Counted from the first letter of the stretch, positions 46,106-55,036 are shown. The stretch: DNA of 64,000 nt from Streptomyces fragilis (GCF_003112515.1 NZ_BEVZ01000007.1:124001-188000); one strand, 5' to 3'. A program made the numbers and translations. Notes: generated by a model not told the origin, from the letters alone.

Positions 46106-48454
46106 TCAGGCCTGGCGGGCGGCCCGCAGGAGGGCCGGGAGGCGGGTCGTGCGGGGCCTGGGCACGCCGGAGGCGACCGCCTCGGCGAGGGCCGGGCCGA
46201 CGCCCTGGACGACGGAGAGGTGCCGCTCCGCCCGGCCGAAGGCGGTGTACACCCACGCCCGGTCGAGCGCGGCCCCGGCGTCCCCGGGCAGCACCGCGAC
46301 GACGGCGGGCCAGCGCTGCCCGACCGCCTGGTGGGCCGTCACGGCCCAGCCGTGGCGCAGGGTGCGCTCGACGGCGTCCGGCGGGACCACGACGGCCGCT
46401 CCGGCCAGGTCGAGGTGGAGTCCTTCGGCGTCCCCCTTGGCGACGCGCCCCAGGACCGTGCGCCCCGGCTCCGGCGACCAGGCGACGCGGTCCCCGGGGT
46501 CGAAGCCGCCGAAGCGGCCGGGACCGGGGTTGAACCGCTCCTTGAGCGCGGCGTTCAGCACCCGGGTGCCGACCGCGCCGCCGTGGCCGGGGGTGAGGAC
46601 CTGGGTCTGCTCGGACGGGATCCCGATGGCCCGGGGCACCGAGTCCGCGATCAGCTGCACCGTCCGGTGCACCGCCTCGCGGGGGTCCCGGACCGGCACG
46701 ACGGCGACCTCGTGACCGGGCGACTCGACGGCGATCAGCTCGCCCACCCCGATCGCGGAGACCAGCTCCCCGACCGGCCCGGGGTCGGGCGTCCGGGAGG
46801 CCACCTGCGGGCAGACCTTGGCGGCCAGCAGGTCGGCGAAGACCCGGCCGGGCCCGGCCGACCACAGCACCCCCGGATCGCCGGTGAGCACCAGCCGGGC
46901 GCCGTCCGGCAGCGACTCCACCAGCACGGCGGCGCTCTCCACGCCGAGCTGGGGCGCGTCGAGCACCACCAGCAGGTCGAGGCCGAGCGCCCCGTCGGCG
47001 TCCCGGCCCGGGCCCTGGGCCCCGGACAGCAGCCCGGCGGTGGTGACGACGGCCCGCTCGTCCACGGGAGAGCCGGCCAGCGCGGCGCGCAGCCGGCGGC
47101 GGCCGTCCGCGGTGTGGGTGACGGCACAGACCCGCAGCCCCAGGGAGGCCGCGGCGGCGAGCAGCGCGGCGGGTTCGGCGCGGGCCGCCTCACCGCCGGT
47201 GTGCAGCACCAGCGCGTGGCCGGCGACGGCGCGGACCAGGTCCGCGGCGGAGCCGCGGAGCCGCGCGGCGGCGGCCTCCCAGCCGTCCGCCGAGCCGGTG
47301 GGCGTGGTGTTGACCAGGCGGGCCAGGCCGTCGGCGAGGCTCTCCTCGGCCAGGGCGTACCGCTCGAGTCCGACCAGCACCCGCACCGGGTGCTCCTCCT
47401 CGCCCTCCTGCTGGTCCCCCTCCGCGGCCGCGGACGGCGCGGGGGCGGGGGCGGGGACGGGGGTCGCGGCGGGCACGTCGTCCAGGGCGTCCTGGAACAC
47501 CAGCACGTCTCCCTCGGCCACGGCGCTCCGCACGGCGGCGTCCGGCTCGGGCACGCCCTGCGCGCCGAGGGCGGCGGCGAGAGCGGGCGCCTCCAGGGCG
47601 GTGTGCCCGGACAACGCCGCCCGCTCCAGCGCCCGGACCGTGAGGGCACGGCCGCGGCGCTCGTCGTCGGGACCGGCCTCGGATCCCAGCAGGGCGCGGG
47701 CGAAGGCGTCGGCGTGCTCCGGCCGCACTCCCTCGACCCGCAGCAGCTGCCAGGGGTCCTCGCGCAGCAGCGCGTCGGCGCCCTCGCCGAGCACGGCGGC
47801 GGCGGAGGGCGCGAGCGCCTCGGGGGCTCCCCCGGCCGCCAGGACGGCGCGGACGGCCTCCACGGCGGCCGGGTCGGGGCCGGTGGGGGCGGCGGCGGGC
47901 CGGGGGGCCGGGCGCTGCCGCTCGGGCTCCGGCACGGCGGGCCGGCGCGGGGCGGGCGGCTCACTGAACACGCTGCCCGCGGGCTTCTCGCCCTTCTCGA
48001 CGGCGCGCACCGCGGCGAGCAGCTCGGCGGCGGTGCCGGACAGCTTCCCGCCGGCCTCCACCGGGCCCTGCCTGGCCGCCTTGCGGCGCTCGATCCGCTC
48101 CCGCTCCAGCTTCTGCGCGAGCAGCTCGGCCTCCGCCTCGGACATCTCCGGCGCGGCGGCCTGCTCCCCGGCCGCGGGCGCCTCGCCCTCCCCGGACTCC
48201 GCCTCCGCGCCGCCCCCGGCGTCCTCCCCGGGCTCGGCCTCCTCGCTGCCACCCGCCTCCCCGGACTCCGCCTCCGCGCTGCCACCGGCCTCCCCGGGCT
48301 CCGGCTCGGCGCCGCCGCCCTCCCCGGCGGCGTCCTCCGAAGCCTCCTCCGCGACCGCCCCGGGGGTCTCGTCGGCGGGCCCGGTGGCGGTCCCGGCGCC
48401 CTCGTCCCGCGGCCCCGGCTCGGGTTGCTCCGTGGTCTCGGGGTCCGTCGTCAC
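46106..48454 (-). CDS. RecD2/TraA-like helicase homologue with degenerate ATPase motifs
   Basis: 782 residues. Residues 1-190 are acidic, Gly/Glu/Ala-rich and low-complexity. A helix-hairpin-helix-like segment (LLREDPWQLLRVEGV, about 229-243) and a RecD2-like fold follow, but motif I reads TGGEAARAEP (419-428) without the P-loop Lys, and the Walker B region reads VVLDAPQ (496-502) where RecD2 has V-V-D-E-A-S. GDPGVLWSAGPG (525-536) still echoes motif III, and a degenerate UvrD-like C-terminus (TAHQAVGQRWPAVVAVLPG) remains. It probably binds DNA without unwinding it. GTG 48454 overlaps the aldo/keto reductase stop (GTGA), so the two are coupled. Confidence 0.8.
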   Translation of the reverse strand: MTTDPETTEQPEPGPRDEGAGTATGPADETPGAVAEEASEDAAGEGGGAEPEPGEAGGSAEAESGEAGGSEEAEPGEDAGGGAEAESGEGEAPAAGEQAAAPEMSEAEAELLAQKLERERIERRKAARQGPVEAGGKLSGTAAELLAAVRAVEKGEKPAGSVFSEPPAPRRPAVPEPERQRPAPRPAAAPTGPDPAAVEAVRAVLAAGGAPEALAPSAAAVLGEGADALLREDPWQLLRVEGVRPEHADAFARALLGSEAGPDDERRGRALTVRALERAALSGHTALEAPALAAALGAQGVPEPDAAVRSAVAEGDVLVFQDALDDVPAATPVPAPAPAPSAAAEGDQQEGEEEHPVRVLVGLERYALAEESLADGLARLVNTTPTGSADGWEAAAARLRGSAADLVRAVAGHALVLHTGGEAARAEPAALLAAAASLGLRVCAVTHTADGRRRLRAALAGSPVDERAVVTTAGLLSGAQGPGRDADGALGLDLLVVLDAPQLGVESAAVLVESLPDGARLVLTGDPGVLWSAGPGRVFADLLAAKVCPQVASRTPDPGPVGELVSAIGVGELIAVESPGHEVAVVPVRDPREAVHRTVQLIADSVPRAIGIPSEQTQVLTPGHGGAVGTRVLNAALKERFNPGPGRFGGFDPGDRVAWSPEPGRTVLGRVAKGDAEGLHLDLAGAAVVVPPDAVERTLRHGWAVTAHQAVGQRWPAVVAVLPGDAGAALDRAWVYTAFGRAERHLSVVQGVGPALAEAVASGVPRPRTTRLPALLRAARQA

Positions 48455-49434
48455 AGCGTGCTCCAGTCGTGATCGGGATAGCGGTGCTCGGGCGCCGACA
48501 CGTCGTCGAGAGCCCTGCAGATCTCGTCCGGAAGCGTAAGCGTCTCCACCGACAGTGCCGCCTCCAGCTGCTGCGGCGTGCGCGCCCCGACGATCGGGGC
48601 GGTCACTCCGGGCCGGTCGCGGATCCAGGCCAGCGACACCTGGAGCGGCGTGACCGCCAGCCCGTCGGCGGCGGTGGCGACCGCGTCGACGATGCGCGCG
48701 GCGGCGTCGTCGAGGTACGGGGCGACGAAGGGGGCGAGCTGCTCGGAGCCGCCGCGCGAGTCGGCGGGAGTGCCGGTGCGGTACTTGCCGGTGAGCACGC
48801 CGCGCCCGAGCGGCGAGGACGGCAGCAGGCCGATCCCGAGCTCCTTCGCGGCGGGCAGCACCTCGCGCTCGACGCCGCGCTGCAGCAGCGAGTACTCCAT
48901 CTGGGTGCCGGCGAGCGCGGTCCGCGCGCCGGGGGCGGCGAGCTGCCAGGTGGCCGCCCGCGCGAGCTGCCAGCCGCAGAAGTTGGAGACCCCTACGTAG
49001 CGGGCCCGGCCGCTGGTCACGGCGATGTCGAGGGCCTGCAGCGTCTCCTCGAGCGGGGTGCAGTCGTCGTACGCGTGCACCTGCCACAGGTCGACGTGGT
49101 CGGTGCCGAGGCGGGCGAGCGAGGCGTCGAGGGCGGCCAGCAGGTGGCCGCGCGAGCCGTCGACCCGGCGCTCGGGGTCCGGCACGCTGCCCGCCTTGGT
49201 GGAGATGACCAGGTCCTCGCGCGGCACGAGGTCGGCGAGCAGCCTGCCCAGCAGGTACTCGGCCTCGCCCCCGCCGTATATGTCGGCGGTGTCGACCAGG
49301 GTGCCGCCGGCCTCCCAGAACGTCCTCAACAGGTCGGCCGCCTCGTGCTCCTCGGTGTCCCGGCCCCAGGTGAGGGTGCCGAGCCCGATGCGGGACACGC
49401 GCAGGCCGGTCCGGCCGAGATGCCTCTGCTTCAT
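48451..49434 (-). CDS. aldo/keto reductase
   Basis: 327 residues of the AKR TIM-barrel family. The catalytic tetrad is visible: Asp and Tyr in DTADIYGGGEAEYLLG, Lys in VISTKAG, and His in WQVHAYDD; PIVGARTPQQLE at the C-terminus binds NADPH. ATG 49434 (MKQRHLGRTGL) matches the family N-terminus; upstream ATGs give short extensions. The stop overlaps the RecD2-like gene. The substrate is unknown. Confidence 0.93.
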   Translation of the reverse strand: MKQRHLGRTGLRVSRIGLGTLTWGRDTEEHEAADLLRTFWEAGGTLVDTADIYGGGEAEYLLGRLLADLVPREDLVISTKAGSVPDPERRVDGSRGHLLAALDASLARLGTDHVDLWQVHAYDDCTPLEETLQALDIAVTSGRARYVGVSNFCGWQLARAATWQLAAPGARTALAGTQMEYSLLQRGVEREVLPAAKELGIGLLPSSPLGRGVLTGKYRTGTPADSRGGSEQLAPFVAPYLDDAAARIVDAVATAADGLAVTPLQVSLAWIRDRPGVTAPIVGARTPQQLEAALSVETLTLPDEICRALDDVSAPEHRYPDHDWSTL

Positions 49435-49617
49435 GGACGCGCACATTACTGGCCGGATTCCTCTCCCGGGGAACCCTGTGGACAACCCGGGCCCTGCCCT
49501 TACCGGCAGTCACCCTCCGACGTGACCCGCGTCGCCCCCTCCCCCGCTCCCCACCGGGCCCTTCGCGCGCTAGGGTCCTGCTGGACAGGGACGTTACTGA
49601 TCGGTAAGGGGAGCGGT

Positions 49618-50673
49618 ATGCGGCTCGGGATCAACCTCGGCTACTGGGGCGCCGGAATGGACTTGGACAACCTGGAGGTGGCCAAGGAGGCCGACCGTCT
49701 GGGTTACTCCGTCTGCTGGGCCGCGGAGGCCTACGGCTCCGACGCCGCCACGGTGCTCAGCTGGGTCGCGGCCCAGACGGAGCGCATCGACGTGGGTTCG
49801 GCGATCTTCCAGATCCCGGCCCGTCAGCCCGCGATGACGGCGATGACCGCGGCCACCCTGGACTCCCTCTCCGGCGGCCGTTTCCGCCTGGGTCTGGGCG
49901 TCTCGGGCCCGCAGGTCTCCGAGGGCTGGTACGGCGTCAAGTTCGACAAGCCGCTCGCCCGTACGCGTGAGTACGTGGAGATCATCCGCAAGGCGATGAC
50001 CCGTGAGCGCCTGTCCTACGAGGGCCAGCACTGGACGCTGCCGCTGCCGGGCGGCCCGGGCAAGCCGCTGAAGCTGACCGTGCACCCGGAGCGCGAGCAC
50101 ATCCCGGTCTACATCGCGGCGATCGGCCCGAAGAACCTGGAGCAGACCGGCGAGATCGCGGACGGCGCGCTGCTGATCTTCCCGTCGGCCGACCACCTCG
50201 AGGAGACGGCGGTCCAGCACATCCGCGCGGGCCGCGAGAAGGTGGGCAAGACGCTGGAGGGCTTCGACATCGTCCCCACGCTGCCGCTGGCCGTGGGCGA
50301 GGACAAGGACGTCCCGGCGCTGGCCGACGCCTTCCGCCCCTACACCGCGCTGTACGTCGGCGGCATGGGCAGCCGGAAGCAGAACTTCTACAACCAGCTC
50401 GCCCAGCGCATGGGCTACGAGGAGGCCGCCGCCGCGATCCAGGACAAGTACCTGGCCGGCGACAAGGACGGCGCGGCCGCCGCGGTTCCGCAGGACCTGA
50501 TCGACAGCACCACCCTGCTGGGCTCCGTGGACCGGATCGCCGACCGGATGAAGGCCTACGCCGCCGCCGGCGTCACCACCCTGACCCTGGCCCCGGCCGG
50601 CTTCACGCTCGAGGAGCGGATCACCGCGCTGCGCGCCGGCATGGAGGCCCTGGAGCGCGCCGGCCTCGCCTGA
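49618..50673 (+). CDS. LLM-class F420-dependent oxidoreductase
   Basis: 351 residues of the luciferase-like monooxygenase TIM barrel, of the subgroup that uses cofactor F420 in actinobacteria (LGINLGYWG start, WAAEAYGSDAATVLSWVAA, SGGRFRLGLGVSGPQV). ATG 49618 has AAGGGGAG upstream. It stands alone, so its substrate cannot be inferred. A TAGGGT at 49571-49576 may be its -10 box. F420 dependence is inferred from family, not shown. Confidence 0.9.
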   Translation: MRLGINLGYWGAGMDLDNLEVAKEADRLGYSVCWAAEAYGSDAATVLSWVAAQTERIDVGSAIFQIPARQPAMTAMTAATLDSLSGGRFRLGLGVSGPQVSEGWYGVKFDKPLARTREYVEIIRKAMTRERLSYEGQHWTLPLPGGPGKPLKLTVHPEREHIPVYIAAIGPKNLEQTGEIADGALLIFPSADHLEETAVQHIRAGREKVGKTLEGFDIVPTLPLAVGEDKDVPALADAFRPYTALYVGGMGSRKQNFYNQLAQRMGYEEAAAAIQDKYLAGDKDGAAAAVPQDLIDSTTLLGSVDRIADRMKAYAAAGVTTLTLAPAGFTLEERITALRAGMEALERAGLA

Positions 50674-50682
50674 GACCGGCGC

Positions 50683-50789
50683 CGGACGCCCGGTCACCGA
50701 GGCCGGCGTCCGAGGCCCGGTACGCGAGCCGGTGCGCGAGGAAGTCCTGCGGCCGTGGTGGGGGCTCGGGGGTCCTCCCCGCCACGGCC
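50683..50789 (+). terminator. two successive hairpins after the F420-type oxidoreductase
   Basis: Stem 1 is 8 bp (50683-50690 with 50705-50712), 9 bases past the stop codon; stem 2 is 13 bp with one wobble (50751-50763 with 50777-50789). The rest of the 281-base gap shows nothing further that I recognise. Confidence 0.55.
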
Positions 50790-50954
50790 GTCACGGGGAA
50801 CAACGCGCCGGCGGCGCGCCGGTTACGTGCGGGCGCCGTCCGCCGGTCCTCCGATCGGCCCACGGGCCGCCCGGAGCTGTTGCGGCGCCGGTGCCCCGGC
50901 CGTTGACTCGGTCTCCGGGGGTCCGCGTCCGTGTCCTCGGAAGAGGGGTGCTCC

Positions 50955-51749
50955 ATGCTGTCCGCCAGGAGTCTGTTCCAGGAGATCTTCGACAACGACG
51001 AGGCGTTCCGCCTGTTCTGTTCCGTCGCCGCCGGCGGCGAGGCGCAGGGCGGCTGGGAGAACGCCCGGATCGCGGCGCTGGTGCCGGCCGAGGAGCGGGA
51101 GATGGCGCCCCGGATCGCGCGCCACGGCGCGGACGAGGACAAGCACGGGCGGATCTTCACCGCGCTGCTGCGCAAGCGCGGGCTCGAGGCGGTGGAGGTC
51201 CCGACGGACGTCGATTACACGATGCTGCTGGAGCGCGACGGCATCGGGCTCCCGCACCACAAGCTGCGCCGCGAGGAGCAGCTGAGCGTCCGGGACCTCG
51301 TGGTGTACCTCGCGCACAGCCGCGTCACCGAGCAGCGGGCGTCGGAGCAGATGCGGCTGCTGTGCGGGGTCTTCGGCGACCACCCGGACGTCGGGCGGGC
51401 GGTGCGGATGATCTCCGCCGACGAGGAGAACCACCTGGCCTACTGCCACGAGGAGCTGTTGCGGCTGTCGGCTGCCGGGTACGGGCGGCTGATCCGGCGG
51501 ACGCTGCGCACGACGGCGCTGGCCGAGATCGCGGTCTACCGGGACGTCAGCCTCGCGGTGATGGCCCGCATGGGCCGGATCCTGGGCTGGTCCGCCCCCA
51601 AGCGTGCCGCGCTGGCCGCGGGCGTCCACGCGGTGTACGCCGTCGAGCGGGCGGGCGGCTGGCGGCGCATGGTCACCCTGCGGATGCCGGAGCCCGCGAT
51701 GCGCAACGCCCTGGGCGGCCCCTCCGTCCCGGCCCCCGAGTTCGCCTGA
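50955..51749 (+). CDS. ferritin-like superfamily protein
   Basis: 264 residues, mostly helical. Carboxylate/His pairs EDKHGR and DEENHLAYCHEEL look like E-x-x-H iron ligands of the ferritin/rubrerythrin-like four-helix bundle. It has no signal peptide. ATG 50955 has GAGGGG upstream; an in-frame start 8 codons earlier is possible. Function could be diiron oxidation or iron handling; no partner gene gives a hint. Confidence 0.78.
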   Translation: MLSARSLFQEIFDNDEAFRLFCSVAAGGEAQGGWENARIAALVPAEEREMAPRIARHGADEDKHGRIFTALLRKRGLEAVEVPTDVDYTMLLERDGIGLPHHKLRREEQLSVRDLVVYLAHSRVTEQRASEQMRLLCGVFGDHPDVGRAVRMISADEENHLAYCHEELLRLSAAGYGRLIRRTLRTTALAEIAVYRDVSLAVMARMGRILGWSAPKRAALAAGVHAVYAVERAGGWRRMVTLRMPEPAMRNALGGPSVPAPEFA

Positions 51750-51786
51750 GCCCACGCCACGCCCCGGGGGCGGGCACAATGGGCGC

Positions 51787-52173
51787 ATGTCCACCGCGCG
51801 TTCCTGCCCCTGCGGGCTGCCCCAGCCGTACGACGCCTGCTGCGGGCGGTTCCACTCCGGTTCCGCCGTCGCGGCCACCGCCGAGCAGCTGATGCGCTCC
51901 CGGTACAGCGCCTTCGTGCGGCTCGAGGCGGGGTACCTGCTGCGCACCTGGCATCCGCGGACCCGTCCGGCGGAGCTCGACCTGGATCCCGGCACCCGCT
52001 GGACGGGGCTGGAGATCCTGGCCACGGAGGGCGGGTCCGCCTTCCACTCGACCGGCACGGTCACCTTCCGCGCCTCCTACCGCGGCGGCGCGATGACCGA
52101 GCACAGCCGCTTCGAGCGGGAGCGGGGCGGCTCGGGCGGCTGGCTGTACGTGGACGGCGACGTCTCCGGCTGA
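51787..52173 (+). CDS. YchJ-like protein with SEC-C motif (UPF0225)
   Basis: 128 residues. The N-terminus SCPCGLPQPYDACCGRFHSG is a SEC-C type zinc motif and is followed by the YchJ core (AEQLMRSRYSAFVRL, YLLRTWHP). The family function is unknown; a metal-binding NTF2-like fold is expected. ATG 51787 is chosen at the conserved Cys cluster. It lies 37 bases after the ferritin-like gene. Confidence 0.9.
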   Translation: MSTARSCPCGLPQPYDACCGRFHSGSAVAATAEQLMRSRYSAFVRLEAGYLLRTWHPRTRPAELDLDPGTRWTGLEILATEGGSAFHSTGTVTFRASYRGGAMTEHSRFERERGGSGGWLYVDGDVSG

Positions 52174-52198
52174 CCTCGGGTCCGGGGCCCGGAGCCGC

Positions 52199-52774
52199 TC
52201 AGGCGCGCCCGCGGAACTCGCGCAGCCGGTGGTGGGCGGCCAGGCCGTCCGGCACCCAGTCCCAGACGCCGACGCGCGCCTCCAGCTCCTCCTCCGTGAG
52301 GAAGGCGTGCCAGGCGACCTCCTCGGGCTGTGGCCTCACCGGCTGCTCGCAGCGGACCTGGTACACGGCCGACCACCAGCTGTGGCCGGCGCCGTCGTCG
52401 TAGAGGAAGGTGAAGAGGAACTCCGGCTGCGGCAGCCCGCTCACCCCCAGCTCCTCCTCGGCCTCGCGCAGGGCGGCCACCTCGTAGGACTCCCCCGCGC
52501 CGACCACCCCGCCCACGAACATGTCGTACAGGGACGGGTACACGAGCTTGGTGGCCGTCCTGCGGTGGACGAAGATCCGGTCCTCGGCGTCCCGCGCCTC
52601 GACGAAGACGCACCGGTGCCGCAGCCCTCGCGCGTACACCTCCCCGCGCGGCCGCCGGCCGACGACCCGGTCGTGCTCGTCGACGACGTCGAGGATCTCC
52701 TCCGCGGAACGCGCGGCGTGGGCGGCCAGGAGGTCCGCGGCGTCGGACGGGTGCTCGGCTCCGGTACCAGTCAT
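52199..52774 (-). CDS. NUDIX hydrolase
   Basis: 191 residues. The Nudix box spans GGVVGAGESYEVAALREAEEELGV (G-x5-E-x7-REAEEELG) with all catalytic glutamates. An N-terminal EILDVVDEHDRVVGRRPRGE resembles isopentenyl-diphosphate isomerase/Nudix proteins of the YfcD type. ATG 52774 is preferred over a start 7 codons upstream. Substrate unknown. Confidence 0.92.
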   Translation of the reverse strand: MTGTGAEHPSDAADLLAAHAARSAEEILDVVDEHDRVVGRRPRGEVYARGLRHRCVFVEARDAEDRIFVHRRTATKLVYPSLYDMFVGGVVGAGESYEVAALREAEEELGVSGLPQPEFLFTFLYDDGAGHSWWSAVYQVRCEQPVRPQPEEVAWHAFLTEEELEARVGVWDWVPDGLAAHHRLREFRGRA

Positions 52775-52808
52775 GCCGACATCCAACCGCACCACGCGGC
52801 GGCGAAAG

Positions 52809-52851
52809 CGCCCGCGGCCCCGGGAGCGTCAGGAACCCGGGACCGCGGGCG
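52809..52851 (-). terminator. terminator of the GntP permease gene
   Basis: 16-base arms (52809-52824 with 52836-52851) pair with one mismatch, 44 bases past the permease stop codon. Confidence 0.7.
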
Positions 52852-52867
52852 GTCGGAAGGAGGCGGC

Positions 52868-52904
52868 GTGCCTCGCTGGACGAACGGTGCCTCGCTAGAC
52901 GAAC
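52868..52904. repeat. 19-base tandem duplication across the permease stop codon
   Basis: GTGCCTCGCTGGACGAAC (52868-52885) and GTGCCTCGCTAGACGAAC (52887-52904) differ by one base. The copy at 52887 contains the TAG stop (as CTA on the plus strand); the other has CAG in that place. Confidence 0.75.
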
Positions 52905-54295
52905 AACGACAGCAGCAGCACCGTCGCCCCGCCGACCACGGAGATCAGCGTCTCCATCACCGACCAGGTCTTGATCGTCTGGCCGACGGAGAGCCCGAAG
53001 TACTCCTTGACCAGCCAGAACCCGGCGTCGTTGACGTGGCTGAAGAAGACCGAGCCGGCGCCGATCGCCAGGACCAGCAGCGCCGTCTCCGCCGGGGACA
53101 TGCCCGCCGCGAGCGGGGCGACCAGGCCGGCCGCCGAGATGGTGGCGACGGTCGCCGAGCCGGTGGCCAGGCGGATCACCACGGCGATGAGCCAGGCGAG
53201 CAGCAGCGCCGGGATCGACCAGTTCTCGGATATCTCGAGGATCATCTGCCCGACACCCGAGTCGATCAGGGTCTGCTTGAAGCCGCCGCCCGCGCCGACG
53301 ATCAGCAGGATGCCGGCGATCGGGGCGAGGGACTTCTCGACGGTGCTGGAGAGGCGCTCCTTGGTGAAGCCGGCCGCGCGGCCCAGCGTGAACAGGCCCA
53401 CGAGCACGGCGGCGAGCAGGGCGATCATCGGGGAGCCGACGACGTCGAAGACGCGCTGGACGGAGTTCTCCGGGTCGTCGACCACGATGTCGACCAGCGC
53501 CTTGGCCAGCATCAGCACCACCGGCAGCAGCATGGTGGCGAGGGTGGGGCCGAAGCCGGGGCGCTTGTCGGGGTCCTGGTCCTCGTCGACGACGGGGACC
53601 ATCCGCTCGGGGGCGGGGACGTCCACCCAGCGGGCGGCGTAGCGGGAGAAGAGCGGACCGGCGACGATCACCGTGGGGATCGCGACGATCAGGCCCAGGG
53701 CCAGCGTGAGGCCGAGGTCCGCGTCGACCGCGTCGATGGCGGCCAGCGGCCCGGGGTGCGGCGGGATCAGGCCGTGCATCACGGAGAGGCCCGCGAGGGC
53801 GGGGATGCCGATCCGCATCAGCGAGAAGTTGCCGCGGCGGGCCACCATCAGCACCACCGGGATCAGCAGGACCACGCCGACCTCGAAGAACAGCGGCAGG
53901 CCGATCACCGAGGCGATCAGCACCATCGCCCACGGCATGGCCCGGCCGTTCGCCCTGGCCAGGATGGTGTCCACGATCCGGTCGGCGCCGCCGGAGTCGG
54001 CCAGCAGCTTGCCGAGGACGGCGCCCAGGGCGATCAGCACGCCGACGCCGGAGACGGTGGAGCCCAGGCCGGTGGTGAAGCTGGCGATGGTCTTGTCCAG
54101 CGGGGCGCCCGCGAAGGCGCCGAGGGCGAGCGAGCCGACGGTCAGCGCCAGGAAGGCGTGCAGCTTGAACTTGGTGATGAGCACGACGATGACGGCGATG
54201 CCCGCGAGCACGGCGAGGCCCAGGTGGGCATGGCCGGCCGAGGTGATCGGCTCGACGGCGTCCGCCGCCAGAGTCTCGACGCTGAGTCTGGTCAC
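52895..54295 (-). CDS. GntP-family gluconate:H+ symporter
   Basis: 466 residues with about 12-14 membrane helices. Family blocks include PLFFEVGVVLLIPV and HGLIPPHPGPLAAID. It imports gluconate or a related sugar acid with protons. The gene is downstream of gntK (99-base gap with G-rich DNA) and the pair is divergent from a GntR regulator. GTG start at 54295. Stop lies inside a tandem duplication. Confidence 0.94.
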   Translation of the reverse strand: MTRLSVETLAADAVEPITSAGHAHLGLAVLAGIAVIVVLITKFKLHAFLALTVGSLALGAFAGAPLDKTIASFTTGLGSTVSGVGVLIALGAVLGKLLADSGGADRIVDTILARANGRAMPWAMVLIASVIGLPLFFEVGVVLLIPVVLMVARRGNFSLMRIGIPALAGLSVMHGLIPPHPGPLAAIDAVDADLGLTLALGLIVAIPTVIVAGPLFSRYAARWVDVPAPERMVPVVDEDQDPDKRPGFGPTLATMLLPVVLMLAKALVDIVVDDPENSVQRVFDVVGSPMIALLAAVLVGLFTLGRAAGFTKERLSSTVEKSLAPIAGILLIVGAGGGFKQTLIDSGVGQMILEISENWSIPALLLAWLIAVVIRLATGSATVATISAAGLVAPLAAGMSPAETALLVLAIGAGSVFFSHVNDAGFWLVKEYFGLSVGQTIKTWSVMETLISVVGGATVLLLSLFV

Positions 54296-54310
54296 GGTGG
54301 TTCCTTGCGA

Positions 54311-54376
54311 GGGGGGGTGTGGGGCCTGGTGTGGGGGTGGGTGGGGCGGGGTGGGCCGTGGGGACCCGTGGGGGGG
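54311..54376 (+). other. G-tract cluster (G-quadruplex-prone) between gntK and permease
   Basis: At least eight runs of three to seven G occur within 66 bases on the plus strand. The mRNA of the gntK-permease unit would be C-rich here. Confidence 0.7.
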
Positions 54377-54394
54377 AGGTTCGGGGGCCGGCGG

Positions 54395-54919
54395 TCAGGA
54401 GGCGGCGCGCACGGCGGCCTCGGCCGTCCGGGCGATCTCCTCCGGCTGCGCCGCGAGGTCGACGACGACGCCGGCCTCGTCCGGCTGGAGCGGCTCGAGG
54501 GTGGCGAACTGGGAGTCCAGCAGCGAGCCGGGCATGAAGTGGCCCGTGCGGCCCGCCATCCGCCGCTCGACGAGGGCGCGGTCGCCGCTGAGGTGGACGA
54601 AGAAGAGGCCGGGGTCCGCGGCCCGCAGACGGTCGCGGTAGGCCCGCTTGAGGGCCGAGCAGCTGACCACGCCGCCGGTGGCGCGGCGCTCGTGCGCCCA
54701 GGCGCCGATCAGGTCCAGCCAGGGGGCCCGGTCCTGGTCGTCCAGCGGGGTGCCGGCCGTCATCTTGGCGATGTTGGAGGGCGGGTGGAACTCGTCGCCT
54801 TCGGCGTAGGGGACGCCGAGGATCTCGGCGAGGCGGCGGCCGATCGTGGTCTTGCCGGTGCCGGCGACCCCCATGACCACCACGACCGGTGGGACGGGCT
54901 GGGCGGGTTCAGGGGCCAT
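54395..54919 (-). CDS. gntK: gluconokinase
   Basis: 174 residues. The P-loop GVAGTGKT is at 17-24, followed by EGDEFHPPSNIAKMTAGTPL, the substrate segment of GntK. It phosphorylates gluconate to 6-phosphogluconate. ATG 54919. It lies between the GntR gene and the GntP permease gene and probably shares a transcript with the permease. Confidence 0.96.
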   Translation of the reverse strand: MAPEPAQPVPPVVVVMGVAGTGKTTIGRRLAEILGVPYAEGDEFHPPSNIAKMTAGTPLDDQDRAPWLDLIGAWAHERRATGGVVSCSALKRAYRDRLRAADPGLFFVHLSGDRALVERRMAGRTGHFMPGSLLDSQFATLEPLQPDEAGVVVDLAAQPEEIARTAEAAVRAAS

Positions 54920-55003
54920 GGTCTTCTCGCAGTCTTCGTCGACTTCCGTTGCCGGGGGACACTGAAACCCATGTGATGTGACAAATTCAAGACCTCGACG
55001 CTA

Positions 55004-55018
55004 AAAAGTCTGACTTTT
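55004..55018. promoter_or_regulatory. palindromic GntR-type operator
   Basis: A perfect 15-base palindrome: AAAAGTC (55004-55010), one T, GACTTTT (55012-55018). The GTC-N-GAC core fits FadR-subfamily GntR operators. It lies 31-45 bases before the regulator start and 85 bases before gntK. Confidence 0.65.
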
Positions 55019-55036
55019 GAGGTGTGCGACATCCCA

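Noticed and set aside
49435-49513. Upstream extension of the RecD2-like frame across the aldo/keto reductase gene.
   Set aside because: The extension is the wrong frame of the reductase; GTGA overlap at 48454 gives a normal start.
54311-54376. G-rich stretch as a sequencing artefact or an origin.
   Set aside because: It is not a simple homopolymer run, and no DnaA-box cluster or dnaA/dnaN genes are present, so an origin is not supported.
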